From Stercorarius parasiticus (Eukaryota; Chordata; Aves; Charadriiformes; Stercorariidae), in assembly GCA_013396915.1 (NCBI GenBank), contig VWZL01000430.1:100306-164305 (forward strand): a stretch of DNA of 64,000 nt, written 5' to 3'. Positions 11,712 through 23,200 of the stretch are shown one piece after another; position 1 is the first letter of the stretch; each line of letters opens with the position of its first letter. The notes under the pieces are model-generated. The model did no database searches. It saw nothing but the letters and a program-made list of their open reading frames with translations, and was not told the origin of the DNA. The translations under genes and the position numbers were made by a program.

Positions 11712-14700
11712 GTGAACTAAAGGGCATATAATCTCATTTTAACAATGTTATCACTAATAAAACACACGGAGAGGCAGCGGGAACATTGTACTGTGCTAGT
11801 ATTGTGTTCTCACCTTTCACAAACATGTTTTAGGCAGAGATGCTAATCTCACAGGAACACTTCTGCTTCCTGCACGAATCTGACACTTTAAGGCAGATGT
11901 GGATAGAATTTTTTGTGCTGTGCTGAAAGCATCAACTATTTTTTTGTCATTTCACTAAAGAAAGTGGAAGTATTTAATGACGGGCTGGTGTGTAGGAGCA
12001 GTGACATTTTTGTGCTGCTATTCATCATGAGCATTTTGGGTGCACTACGCTTCCCTCTTTGTCCCAGTGCCCTATTTCAGAGCAGACTCTAACACATCTA
12101 TTCTGGTTATTTGTAACATACAAAAAATGCTGCATTTAAAGTGCATCTGGCAATTTCATGGGGATCCAAATCCTGTCTTGTATCGACAAATTTCAGAAAC
12201 CTGACCAGGACACCCTGGGGCTTGACAGCTTCAGAGGAAAAAACAGACAAGAAGTTGGGAGAGGAAAGGAAAAAAGCCATCAATTCCAAAATTTTGCAGA
12301 CTAAAATTAAAAGAAAATCTTGATTCAGATCAAAACAAAATGCTGTTTCATCTCACGGGGGAAAAACTCCCAGTGTTTTCCACCAACTCAACTATTATTA
12401 TTAACAGAGAGTGACTTTTCTCACAGTGAATATGGCATTCGTGGAAATGCCAGTGATGGTCATAGGAAACTGGACATGGCTTTTTGGTCTGAACAAGATG
12501 TTTAGGGCTAGACTCCCACAGCTGCCGAGCTGTGGAGCGCCTTTGTTCGGCTGTGGGTGTGCTGACCCAGGGGGTGGAAGACTGTCCTAGTCCTCTCTGC
12601 TTTGTGAAGAATAATGAAATAATTCATTGGTCCACGGAGAGTGAGAATATCTTGCTAGCTGGGGGGTTATGGTCCTTCCCACAGGGGCAGGGGTCTTGTT
12701 CCTGCATGTGACAGTCGGTCCTTAAGTGTTCTCCAGTATGAGGGGCCCAGAGAGATCTCCTAACCTGAGAGACATCCATGGGTGGAGGCAGGACTCAGAC
12801 CAAACACCCAATGTCCTAGATGAGCCTCAGGCCTGGGGTCTTAGTTGGATGTGAACCGACCCTCCCAAGGGCCAAGGACCTGACTTTGTAACAAAGGCCT
12901 ATAATGAAAGCAGAAATTTCGCTCCAGCTGGAACAAAATGTTCCCGGCTAATCCCAAACATAACACTTTGCTGGTGAGAAAGAGGGAAAGTAAAAGTGGC
13001 TTGATCTGAATTGATTATAAAATCATTTTCTGGTTCAATGATTTAATTGAAAATTCAGTTGTTCTTACAGCAGAAATCATTATCTGGGCTTCTCCGAGTC
13101 AGAAACCAATAGGAGCACGGGATGGACCCTGTCCTGACCACAGACTGTCTGCAAGGCATTGGCACAAGTGAGCTGAGAGATAGGCATGGGTCCTCACCTG
13201 CTCCTCAGCCAGCAGCCGCCCCTGTGAGCAAGGGCCACCACATGCCCCATTTGGCAGATGCTTGCGGCAGCATCAGCTCTAGGGTGAGCTCAGGACAGGC
13301 CATCTCATTCCTGATGGACTTGCTGAAGCTCCAGGTGGTGTTCAGCAGGACACGACAAAGACCATGCAAAGGTTGTGGGAGCAGTGACTGCTGCCATGCA
13401 GGGGACACTTGTAACCTGCATGCAGTGGCAAAGGGCAACATGCTGTCTTCATGACCTTACCTCGGACATGAGCAAGAGGTGGGTAAAGTGACGGTGAGTT
13501 TCTGGAAAGGGAACGGCCCAGCCGTGAGTACACAGTGTGGGGGGGAATCTCAGCTCTTAGTGCTGAGCATGGGAGCTGTGGATGGAGCTTGAGTAGCTAT
13601 TTCCACCTGCAGTCCCTGCTGCCAGGCGGCTTTGCCCTACTGGGGTCACAGGCCACGGCATCAGGCAGGTGGTCTATTAGTTTAGGTAGGGCTGATCCTG
13701 ACAGGGAGGGCGAGATGGCTTCCTGAGATCTTTCTCATCCCAGCTGTCTGTGGGAATTACTGGCATCCCGTTGCTATCAGTTGATCCCATTTTCGATGGC
13801 TTGCAGGGAGCCAAGGCACTGAGATGTGCCGGTGTTCCCCTGGGAGCTGGGAACAAGGTCCAGCTGTCGGTCCAGCTGTGCATCCCTCTGGGGCAGCCCC
13901 ACGCCAGGAGACCAGGGCTGCCCTGGAGTCCTCTTCAGCCACAGGGTCAGATCGACTCTAGTGCAGCCTCTGGGCTGCCTCTCCACAGAGGTCCCACTGT
14001 GGTCACCTTTAGGGCTTAGCCCTTTCCTAAGGCCTTTGATGCTACAGGGATTTAATGCAGCATTTGAAGACCTCTTGTAGGTGTGTCTGCTCGTGTCCTC
14101 CTGCTCCAAGGCTGGGCTTGCTGCCTGTGCTGGAGCTTGGGCATGAAGCTACAACAGAGCAGAGAGGAGGCAGTGAGGATGCTCGCAGGGTATGTTAAGT
14201 GCAGGATGAGACCCATGACAGAGCTCCTACACCAGTGCATGCTTGATTGCTAACAAAGAATGAACCAACTTCAGCAGCAGTTTTGTTTTCTCTCAGCTGA
14301 AGCCTGGCTTTCTCACCGTTCAGCATCCCAACTGTCATGAGTCGGTTCGTTGTACCTCCACAGCCCTGTGCAAGCAATGAGGAAGCACTTGTAGAGCCAC
14401 AGTCCAACACAGGCACCACCACAGAGCTATCCTGGCCTGGCCTGTCTCTGGGGACTGTGTAGGGAAATGAAGAGCCTGGCTTGGTGCCCAGGTCCTCTGT
14501 GGAGGTGGAGCTGGCAGCACGGATGTGGGACTCTCCTCGTGAACAAGGTGCTTTTGTCCTGGAGCTCAAGTCCTGCATAGCGTCCCACTGCTGCCGCTCT
14601 TCCCCTTGCCTCCAAATGGGGAAGGACAAATTGAGTCCAGCTGGGACTCGAGAGTGAAAGCAGAGGAGGCTTGGAGAGCAGGCTGGGCTGGTGCCTGACT

Positions 14701-14817
14701 GCCCTGGCCCGCTCTGCTCCTCTGCTGATGGGCTTGTCACCGGTCTCAAGAGCTCAGGCTGTGCCTGCCCAGCTCCACTAGGCATGAGAGCCTGAGAGGG
14801 CTTACACCAGAAACCTG
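11712..14817. other. Unique non-coding stretch
   Basis: No gene or repeat is recognised. About 12890-13080 is AT-rich, with paired TGATTATAAAATCA and ATTTAATTGAAAATT motifs of the kind seen in conserved enhancers, but conservation cannot be judged here. The 252-codon minus-strand frame (14195-14953) starts inside the CR1 fragment that follows and is rejected. Confidence 0.5.
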
Positions 14818-14975
14818 AAAAAATTAAGGCTGGAAAGATCCCTGGAGGTCTCTGGTCCAACCTCCTCATGTCAAAGTTGAGGCAGGTTGCTCCTGGCCTT
14901 GTCCAGTCATTTTGAAAATCTCTGGGGATGGAGACTCCAGCACCTATGGGCACCTGCCCCAGTGCTCAACCAGTC
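14818..14975 (-). mobile_element. CR1 3' UTR fragment, old and antisense
   Basis: Read on the plus strand it shows the antisense CR1 3' end in order: GATCCCTGGAGGTCTCTGG, then TCCAACCTCC, GCCTTGTCCAG, TTTTGAAAATCTC, GGAGACTCCA and CTGCCCCAGTGCTC. The terminal octamers are missing or decayed, and only about 150 bp remain. Many substitutions suggest an old copy. The right edge is uncertain because similarity fades rather than stops. Confidence 0.85.
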
Positions 14976-17027
14976 TTAAAATGACCTGTAACCATGGTCG
15001 GATAAATAGAGGGCCAGGGAGGAAGGACCTGCTCTCCTCATGGATGAGATAACCCTGGAGCAGCAATGCACCTCTCCACGGGATCCCGGTTCTCTTCATC
15101 TTTCCCATTCAGGACCCTTAGGCTCCAGACCTCCATCACCCACGGCATGGCCAAAATCTGAGCAGTGCTGGCTGCTGCCCCAAACATAGGGAGTTAAAGG
15201 ACTAATGAATCACCTCCCTGTGGGGGTTTAACAGGACCAGCTGGTGGATGTGTTTTCTTCCTGAGCTGGAATTAGAGCTGTCTGGAAAGTGTACCGTATT
15301 TCCCATCAAAGTTTCAGAGGATTTGCACACCTTTCACTTGTGTTACTGCTTCAAGTCCTCTCACAGGTGTCCAAGAAAGAGCTTAGCAGGTAAATACTTG
15401 CAGGGGGCTTGCCAACTAGAATTAAAAAAAATACAAAATGTCATACTTTTATGGCCAAGACCTGTTCCAAACTCAGACAAAATGAGAAGGCTTCACAGCA
15501 GCTTTGGTGGTGAGAGATGAGGTTTGGGTTTTGGGTTTTTTTTGTTGTTTTTTTTGTTAGTTTGTTTTTCAAAAAGCCATTTTGTGTCAAAACAAAGTTT
15601 TAGATGAAAACTTTTCAGTCAGCTCAGGGGACAGCCAAGCACAGAGCCTGCGGGTTTCCCTTCTGCGTCTCTGAGTCATTGTGAGAGTGGAGGGTCTCTA
15701 TTTTTAGCCTCTGCACACACTAACTGATACCAGCGACAGACCCAAGCTGCTCTTCAGCACCAGGTTACCGTTGTGAAACCTCGGCACCAGCACAGAGCTG
15801 ATCCTTGGGTCTGGGCTTGGGTGCACAGAGGGGCGCCTTTGTGGAGAGGAGCAGCAGGAGGAGGGGACGGAGATGTGACCCAGAGCTGCTGGGTCAGATG
15901 ATAGCCATTGTGCTGTGCAAGGGGAGCCATTCTGCCCCCAGTGCCCACTGTGCTGGAGCGGGAGGGCAGATGGACAAGGAGGGCCAGTTCTGCACAGGGA
16001 TTATCTGCCATGTTTGGCTCACATTATTTTTCCCTAGCAGTGTAGGAGTTTGATTTTACCTTATTTTTTTATGGTAACTGTTTGTAGCAGAAAGTTCCGA
16101 GTTTCATTTAGTAAATCCAACCACCCAAACCTGACAACTTGAGAACTATTTAGATTTGAGCTTGGCACAATGATGCTTTCTGGGAGTGAAATGCCTCATG
16201 GCCCTCTCCTGCCTGGACTGGTTTCGCTGGTGGGACTGCAGCTGGGGTTAGAATTTTTGCTTGCTTTATTTTTGAAGAATCAGCTTTGAAATACAGAAGA
16301 AACTTTTTCCTCTGCCTTTGTTCCAGGAGCTGAGTGGAAGAAGCCCATATTGGGCATGCCCACAGATGTCAAACAAGCAAGAGAGAGACTTCCACAACCC
16401 ACCAGGGTGGTTCTGTATGGGGAAACAGGACGCTGTGTTGAGGAGTGTCTGTGGGCTGCGTGATGCGTGGGTTAATGCGGAGAGGAAGGCAGCAGGTACG
16501 TGGTCAACCCAAATGGTTAAGGAAGAGATGTTGTAAAAATAGCTCACCGCTGAAGAGACTTGAGGTGTAGGTAACCTGCCCAAGACGTACAGCTTTTGTT
16601 GTAAGATGAGCTTAGTTGCAGAGATGCACCTCTCTATTATTATATGGAAGACACAGCACACACATCAGCTCCACAGTAGTGCGCTCATTAAGCACGGCTG
16701 AAACCACCACAGGACCAAATCCAGCCTTGGAAGGATATGTGTGAGATGGAAAAAAACCCCTAAACAAACCCTTCAGGCTACTTTCTCATCCAAGAGATGC
16801 TGTTCCTGTAGTCTTGACAAAAAGCTCTGAAGCAGAAAGAGAAAGCGGGGACTGGAGGAACTCAATTCCTCTAACTCATATACATTCACTTTCTTCCCTG
16901 AACCATTTTAACAAGTGGGGAAACAGCAGACTTTTTTCATCTTATGTGACTTGGGCATTACTCCATGCAAGGACTTTACTCCTGATGTGCTCCACCACAA
17001 TCAGGAGATGGAGTGTAAAATCACAGC
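14976..17027. other. Unique stretch with a T/G-rich patch
   Basis: No gene is recognised. At 15523-15572 there is a low-complexity T/G-rich run (TTTTGGGTTTTTTTTGTTG-like). The rest is unique sequence with short, uninformative open frames. Confidence 0.55.
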
Positions 17028-17160
17028 ATAATTCAGACAGACCTCACTGCAATGCTAGCACAGGTTGCTCAGTGTCTTGTCCAGGCAAATTATCCATACC
17101 TTAAAGGACAGAGACTCCATGGTCTGTCTGGGCCCCTGTCCCAGTGCTTGACCACTGGAA
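17028..17160 (-). mobile_element. CR1 3' UTR fragment, diverged
   Basis: The plus strand carries CAGGTTGCTCAGTGTCTTG, then TCCAGGC, GAGACTCCATGGTC and CCCCTGTCCCAGTGCTTGACC, which follow the order of an antisense CR1 3' UTR. The 3' terminal octamers are not recognisable. It is more decayed than the 14.8-kb fragment and both edges are approximate. Confidence 0.7.
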
Positions 17161-20100
17161 CAAGCTCTTCCTGGCTCATCCAAGCCTCGTGAGGCGTTGT
17201 CTGGTGAGTCAGCTCTTTGCAGGTAATCTGTCTGAACTGCATTGTTCCCGCTGGACTCTAATGGTTTTTAAACCTTCCTCAGTTTTTCTTAGGCAGAGGG
17301 TTCAGGCAGTCAGAGGTTCCCACCTGGAGTGGTCTAGCCAAGCTTTGCATTTGGTTGGAGATGGCCTGTGTTATCCGCAGGTCACATCTCCCTTCCCCAT
17401 CTCTCTGGGGCTGATCTGATCACCCCCATTTCCCTACTGAGGACGGCTGTGGTGGACAACACCACTAGGGTCTGTCTTACCCCTCTAAGGGTGAGGCCAC
17501 CTGGAGACCTTCCTTCTGCTTGCTGCAGGACCTCAGCACACAGGGACCTCCACAGCGGTTTCCAGAGAGGTCTCTGCTCTCAGTGGTTGCTGGTTGGTGC
17601 CATCATTTATGCCTGTGTGCAGAGGCCTGCCTCAAGCACTTTTATATACAGCTTTGTCTTACCTACAGTGTAAGAAAAATTCAATAGTGAGGGCAGCATA
17701 TTTTCTTCCCAAACAAATGCTGACGAGCATTTTTCAAAGCACATTAGCTGCCACGACTCAGCCTCCAGGAGTCCACATTGCCACGCCAGCCACAGAGGGA
17801 CACCTGGCAGAGCCCACAATGGATCCTTGGCAGGTGACCTTGCACGGGCTTTGGAGCTGCTCTGCTTTACGATGGAGACATTGCCTAACCCCAGGCAGCA
17901 CCAGCTGAGATGTGCACCAATGTGAATGACATCCCGCTGGACTAGATGTCCATTTTCAGCTTCCTGGGGAAATCTATGAAAAATAATTCCTCACAAGTGC
18001 AGAAACTTCCTCTTGCTCCTCTGCTGTCTCCTGTTGCTCATTAAAAATCAGAAAAAATGTGAAATTTAGAGGGTAGTTGGAAAAAAATGGAAAAAAAATC
18101 TTTGCAAAACTTCTAGAATAAAACCCGGATTTTTTTTCTCCAAGTTCAGAAAAAATACCTTTATTTAGACATTTTTTTTTCAATCAGAACAAAATGCCAT
18201 TTTTGCACGCAAGTGGAAATTCCCATTGGCTACCGTTGCTCTATTAAACAAGAAAAGGAAGTTTTTGTCTAATTCTGATGTTAGGTAAATCATGTGAGCT
18301 CAAACACTTAGGCAAATGTGTTTTCTTCATCCTGGTGACATACTGTGGTATGACAAGGGCCAGCTTCTGGTCTGTGTTTCGCTTAGGCAATGGTATACCA
18401 GTGCATGGAGTAACTGAAAACTAAACGAAGTAGTTGGATGACAACTCTTCTTAAACAGAGGATCCCTCCAGCCTGCAGCTAATTTTGAGTAAGTCATAGC
18501 ATTCTTTCATGGTGCTGAAAATGGTCGTGACTAAGCAAACACTACCTCAAAGCAGCTGCCTCTCAGGTCCCGATGAGCGTGTACACGGCAGCCGCACCGC
18601 AGTGACAAATCTCATGAGGAAGTTTGCAAACAGACGATCCCTCAGACGGTCTGCTTGGAAACCGTGGGTGTCTCATCCTCTCTGGGGACATACTTGCATT
18701 TCCTATGTAGTCTTCACTGTCACCGGTGACTCTCTCTTGTGAGGATCTTATACAAAGTCCATTTCCAGTGGTCTGAACCTCTTTTTCAGCAGCTCTGGCC
18801 CATCTTTTACATTACAAAGGTGATGCGAGTACCTGGGCAGTAAGTAAGTCCCCCAGGGACACAAAGACCTCTGTTGAAAGAATGTGGCGTCCTTTTTGCA
18901 AGTGCTGCTCAGACTGCTGGACTGTCCATGCATCTCCTACAGAAAAGCTGTCGAGACAGCTGACAAGGTGCAGACCATATCCAGAGTCTTTGGGAGCAAA
19001 AGGAGGACCTGAAGCATTTGTCTTGCTCTTGATGTGGCCGCTGCCTCAACCGAGATGGTTTGATGGCACAGGAGGGAGAGGTCCATTTCTCCATACACCC
19101 ATTTCTCAATGGGTGCATTTGTTTTGTCCCATCTCAAGGCTCAGCTGCCTCTTTCCTGGCTCCAGCGGTGCCAAAATAAGTAGCCACCCCACCAAAACAG
19201 AAGCAAACTTCACTTGGATTCCCTGATGTCCTCTTACACTGGCCCCCTCCTCAGGGGAGTCTCACCAAGCATGTCCCTGAGATCTCCCAGCTCTGTTCAT
19301 GTGGTTTGCAATGATGTAGACCCTGGGTGACAGAATCAAGAAGAATTTTCTCTGAAGGTCCTTTCTCTGAAGGAAAGCAGAGCACTGCACACAGCTCTAT
19401 GAATGCCTAAGGACTGTGAAACACTTGATACCAGAAACAGTTTCCCAGCTCCAAAACCCTAAGCCACATAGATCAGCACAAGAAATGAAAGACCACTGAG
19501 GACATAGATAAGTTATTTTTATGTTTCTAGGGAGGATTTCTGTTTCCCAGGACCAGAAATGTGCTTTCCTCCTGTTGCAAGAGACCCAAAGCTTCGATAC
19601 TTTCATTCAATCCCACTACCACATTTGTGAACCCACAAAAGAAGACAAAATCAGGAAACCTAAGTTTGGGTTTCAGTTGTAGGCAATGCAGCTGGGATGG
19701 GGGTAGTCCCCAAACTCGTCTGTTGCTAACCTTTGCTGCTCTCTAGTTAAAACATGAAGCAGTGCTAAAAGATGTGAGGATGCCTAGCATCCAGGCTAGA
19801 ACTGCAGAAAGCGCTCCAATAATTACCAACCGGGAACGTGCCCCTGAGGAGGCTGCATTGATGCCATCGTTATCAGATATTTGGAAGCTGAAATTAATTT
19901 TGTCTTGTGACATGTGTGCGCAGTGCTATCTTTGGGGGTATTTGGATAGATCAATGCTGATTGTTTATATCTGTCTCAGAGGGTGCTTTGCCCGGCGGTG
20001 GCTCAGACCTGCTCAGGCTGCTGACCTGCCGCTGGGAATGGTTTTTGTGTTGAGTGTGCCAGGCGTGTGTCTCACACCGCTTTCTGAAGAAAGCAGTCCC

Positions 20101-20256
20101 ATGGGCTCAGGCCTCTGGCTTCCAGCAAGAGAAAATGTCCTTGTTCTTTACTGATCCATTTTTTCTGGTTGCGTTCTCACTTTGGAGTAAGCCATTCCTC
20201 TCTCTCTTGCTACTCCCATGTCTATTAGTGCTTCCTCTGGATTAGCCCAACAGGTC
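17161..20256. other. Unique non-coding stretch
   Basis: No gene or repeat is recognised. About 18030-18190 is rich in A and T runs. Open frames are at most 114 codons and resemble nothing known. Confidence 0.55.
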
Positions 20257-20274
20257 TTTTTTTTTTTTTTTTTT
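20257..20274. repeat. Poly(T) run, 18 bases
   Basis: Eighteen consecutive T. It could be the complement of a retroposon tail, but the following sequence was not recognised as a gene copy or known repeat. Confidence 0.9.
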
Positions 20275-23200
20275 AACCTTACCCCTTAAACTCAACATGG
20301 ATTTTTAACCTCTCTTTCTAGCTTGCTTTTGAGAACCATTGGCCCTCCTGCTTTATTAATGCCAGAAATTTTTGCACCACTGGCACATTTATTAAGGTTG
20401 TTATGGTCCTGGAACCCCATAGACAATGTAAACTTCTGCCTTGTACAGAAGCTGATTGTTGAGCACCGCGTGCCCATGAGCTAGTGGGCAGTCCCAGCAT
20501 TACTTTCTTTGCTGTGTGGAGTTGTGGAGCTCCACTGGAGTGAGATGAGATCTAGCTTTGAAAAACACAATGGTGTGGGTCCCTGGAGGAATGGTCTTCG
20601 CCAAAGCTGCAGCAGCCAAACTGTCAGAGGAGAGGGAGATCTTTTGCTGTAGAAGACTTCCCTTCCCCTGGCTGTGCTCAGGAAATGTGATTCCTTTTTC
20701 CTTCATGATGCAAAGAGGATTTCCACTATGGATAGCTATAGCTTATGCAAAGGCTCAGTACAGCTCCTGCCAAAACCCACGGGACCTTGTTGGCAACAGA
20801 GAAAACCTGTGCTCATGCCTGGTTGCTTTCTCCTTCTCCTGTGTCAGGTCTGTGGTGTCTCACACTGGAACTGTTGGAAACTGCCTTTTTCTTGCAGGCA
20901 GAAAGCATTGGCCTCAGATCTACTGCCTCTGAAGGTGGGGAGATGAGTGGGACAATAAATTCCTATTTGTAAGCCCTGTGTACACAGGGGTGTCCTTTGT
21001 TCACTCCATCCTTGTTGGAAGAGTGCGTCTGCCCTTCACCAGCACTCGGTGGTGGTTACACCACTTGGATCGTGCTTCATTTGTGAATCTATTAACAAAA
21101 TTCTTTAACAATAATAAGCTTTAAATAACGAGTGGCAACTGGTGAATGGAGCCTCCATCTGTTCTCACCCACAATGTGCAAAGTCTACCAAAGTCAATGG
21201 GCTTCTCTCTGCTGAATTCAGTGGGCCTTTTGCCAAAATCTGTGTGAATAAAATTACGCTTGTGCATATATTTATGAATGGTGAGGAGGGGGATATGTGC
21301 AAATCCAACATCCACTAAGTGCCCACGAATCTGCTCCTAACACAGTTTTTAGCGGATGCCAGCAATTGCCTGTCTGAAAACTTCATATCTTCTGATCACA
21401 GGAAGAGGAATTCCATAGCCCTGGGGCAGCACCTGCGCTGCATCAGGAGAGGGTCATGTCAGAAAGCAATGGCATTGCAAAGGGGACAGCTTCCCCAGTG
21501 CAGAAGTAGATTTTGAAGCACTGTACCTGTGACTAATCTAATTTGCCCTGGGATTTCTTTACTGCAGACATTTGCTGCTATCACAGTGTTCATCTAGTTG
21601 TGAAAAATCCAGTGTTGTTGTGACTCCTACAAAGGAAAATGAGGCCTGGGGAAGAATTCCATGTAACTGTGTGTAGCGTACATTGCTCTGAAGTCATTAG
21701 TTTCTCATAAGGGTCCCTTGAGCTGTTAAGTGACACATAGGGAGTCAGCACATAATGAGACCAATTAGGGATGACTTTAATGTCCCTCTGGAAGGGCATG
21801 CATTCTCCGCTATCCTTCCAGATACCCACTTGGACATGCTGAATTGCCACACCAGTTGGAGAGAAAAAGTAATGAGTTAATCTGGATTTGTTCCAATATA
21901 ACCATCCAGTATTAATCCTCAAATAATCTTCTGACAGTTTGGGTAAAACGTAAGCCCCAGTGCAGTATCTCCCACCTGAGCACTAGCAACCGTCCTTTTT
22001 TTTTTCTTTTTTCTTTTTTTTTCTCTAGGAACTGGAGTCCAGGGTGAGAAAGCAAAATAGTAGGACAGAGAGAAGGAGGAAGGCCAAGTGTCCTGCAGAA
22101 AGTGGATGGAATTCCTGATGGCATCACAGGATCTCCCACAGCAGAGCTGAGAGTTAGGTAGGGACAAGGGCCCTTGTAACACATTGCCTGAAGGTGTCTG
22201 ACTCCTGGCCTCTTCACAGAAGCTATCAGTGGAAAACAGCTTTTATTTTCATTTGCTTGCAGACCTGATCCCTTTGCATTTGTCCCTGAGGCTGAATCAC
22301 AGAATCGTGAATGACAAAGATAAAATTCTCCTTTACATCTGCTGCTCGTAAGGTATTTGTGATTGTCTCAGCTTCCCTTTCCAAGGTGTGTGGGGTGAGA
22401 AGGGGCATATCCAAAAGGAGCCCAAGGGCTCTTCTGTGTCTGCAGGCCATTCCTCCTCCCTGAGCCCTGAGGAACTCCTTAGTCCTCCTGCAGTGGTCCT
22501 CCCCATTCTCCGGGCAGGTTACTCCTGGGAAGAAGGGTGCATTTCACTCAGCAATAAAGGGGAAAAAAAGCTTCCTTAGAGTTGTAACATATAGTTGAAA
22601 GCTACAACAGTGGAGAAAGATAGGAAGAGGTTTTTAACTCCACCTTATAATTTCAGGTTGATGATGTTTCCAGAAGTAAGCAGCAGTGTGCTGTCTCAAC
22701 CTGCTATCTCAACCCTTCTCCCTGCAGCTTTTTGGAGCAATACAGCTGTGGTTACTATGGGATTTAATTTGTTATTTATTTGCTTGTGTGTGGAACCGCT
22801 GCATTGTGCGTTGTAGCTTTTCAAGGTTGGGAAGAAAGCAATCAAGTTGGTGCACTGGGAAAAGACTTGATCCTAACAACTCAGTCCCGCCGGTGGGTGC
22901 TGGGGAGGCCCGATGGATGCAGACATGCCTCACAGCACCTTGCATGAGCAGCATGCATGCATTTCTTATTCTCTGGGCCTTGGTAGTGGTTGTCTCATCA
23001 AATGCAAACATCTTAATGACTTGAGCTATTCAGTGGATTTCCTCTCTATTATCCTGGCTAAGCTATTTGCTGTACTCACAAGCTGGCAAGCATTCCAGGT
23101 CATCTGAAAATGCTTTGTAAACTTTTGCACATCATTAGATCTAACTAGGATGGTTATAAAGCAACTGAGAGGAGTTAAAAGGCAATTTACCTTTTATGAG

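Noticed and set aside
14195..14953. 252-codon minus-strand open frame, the longest in the window
   Set aside because: Its first ~45 codons lie in an antisense CR1 3' UTR fragment, the rest has no recognisable domain, and other minus-strand frames overlap it.
20257..20500. Reverse-oriented retrogene behind the 18-T run
   Set aside because: The following 200 bp were not recognised as a gene copy or a known repeat.
22284..22310. AATCACAGAATCGTG as a CR1 terminus
   Set aside because: No CR1 body follows on the appropriate side, so the short match is likely chance.
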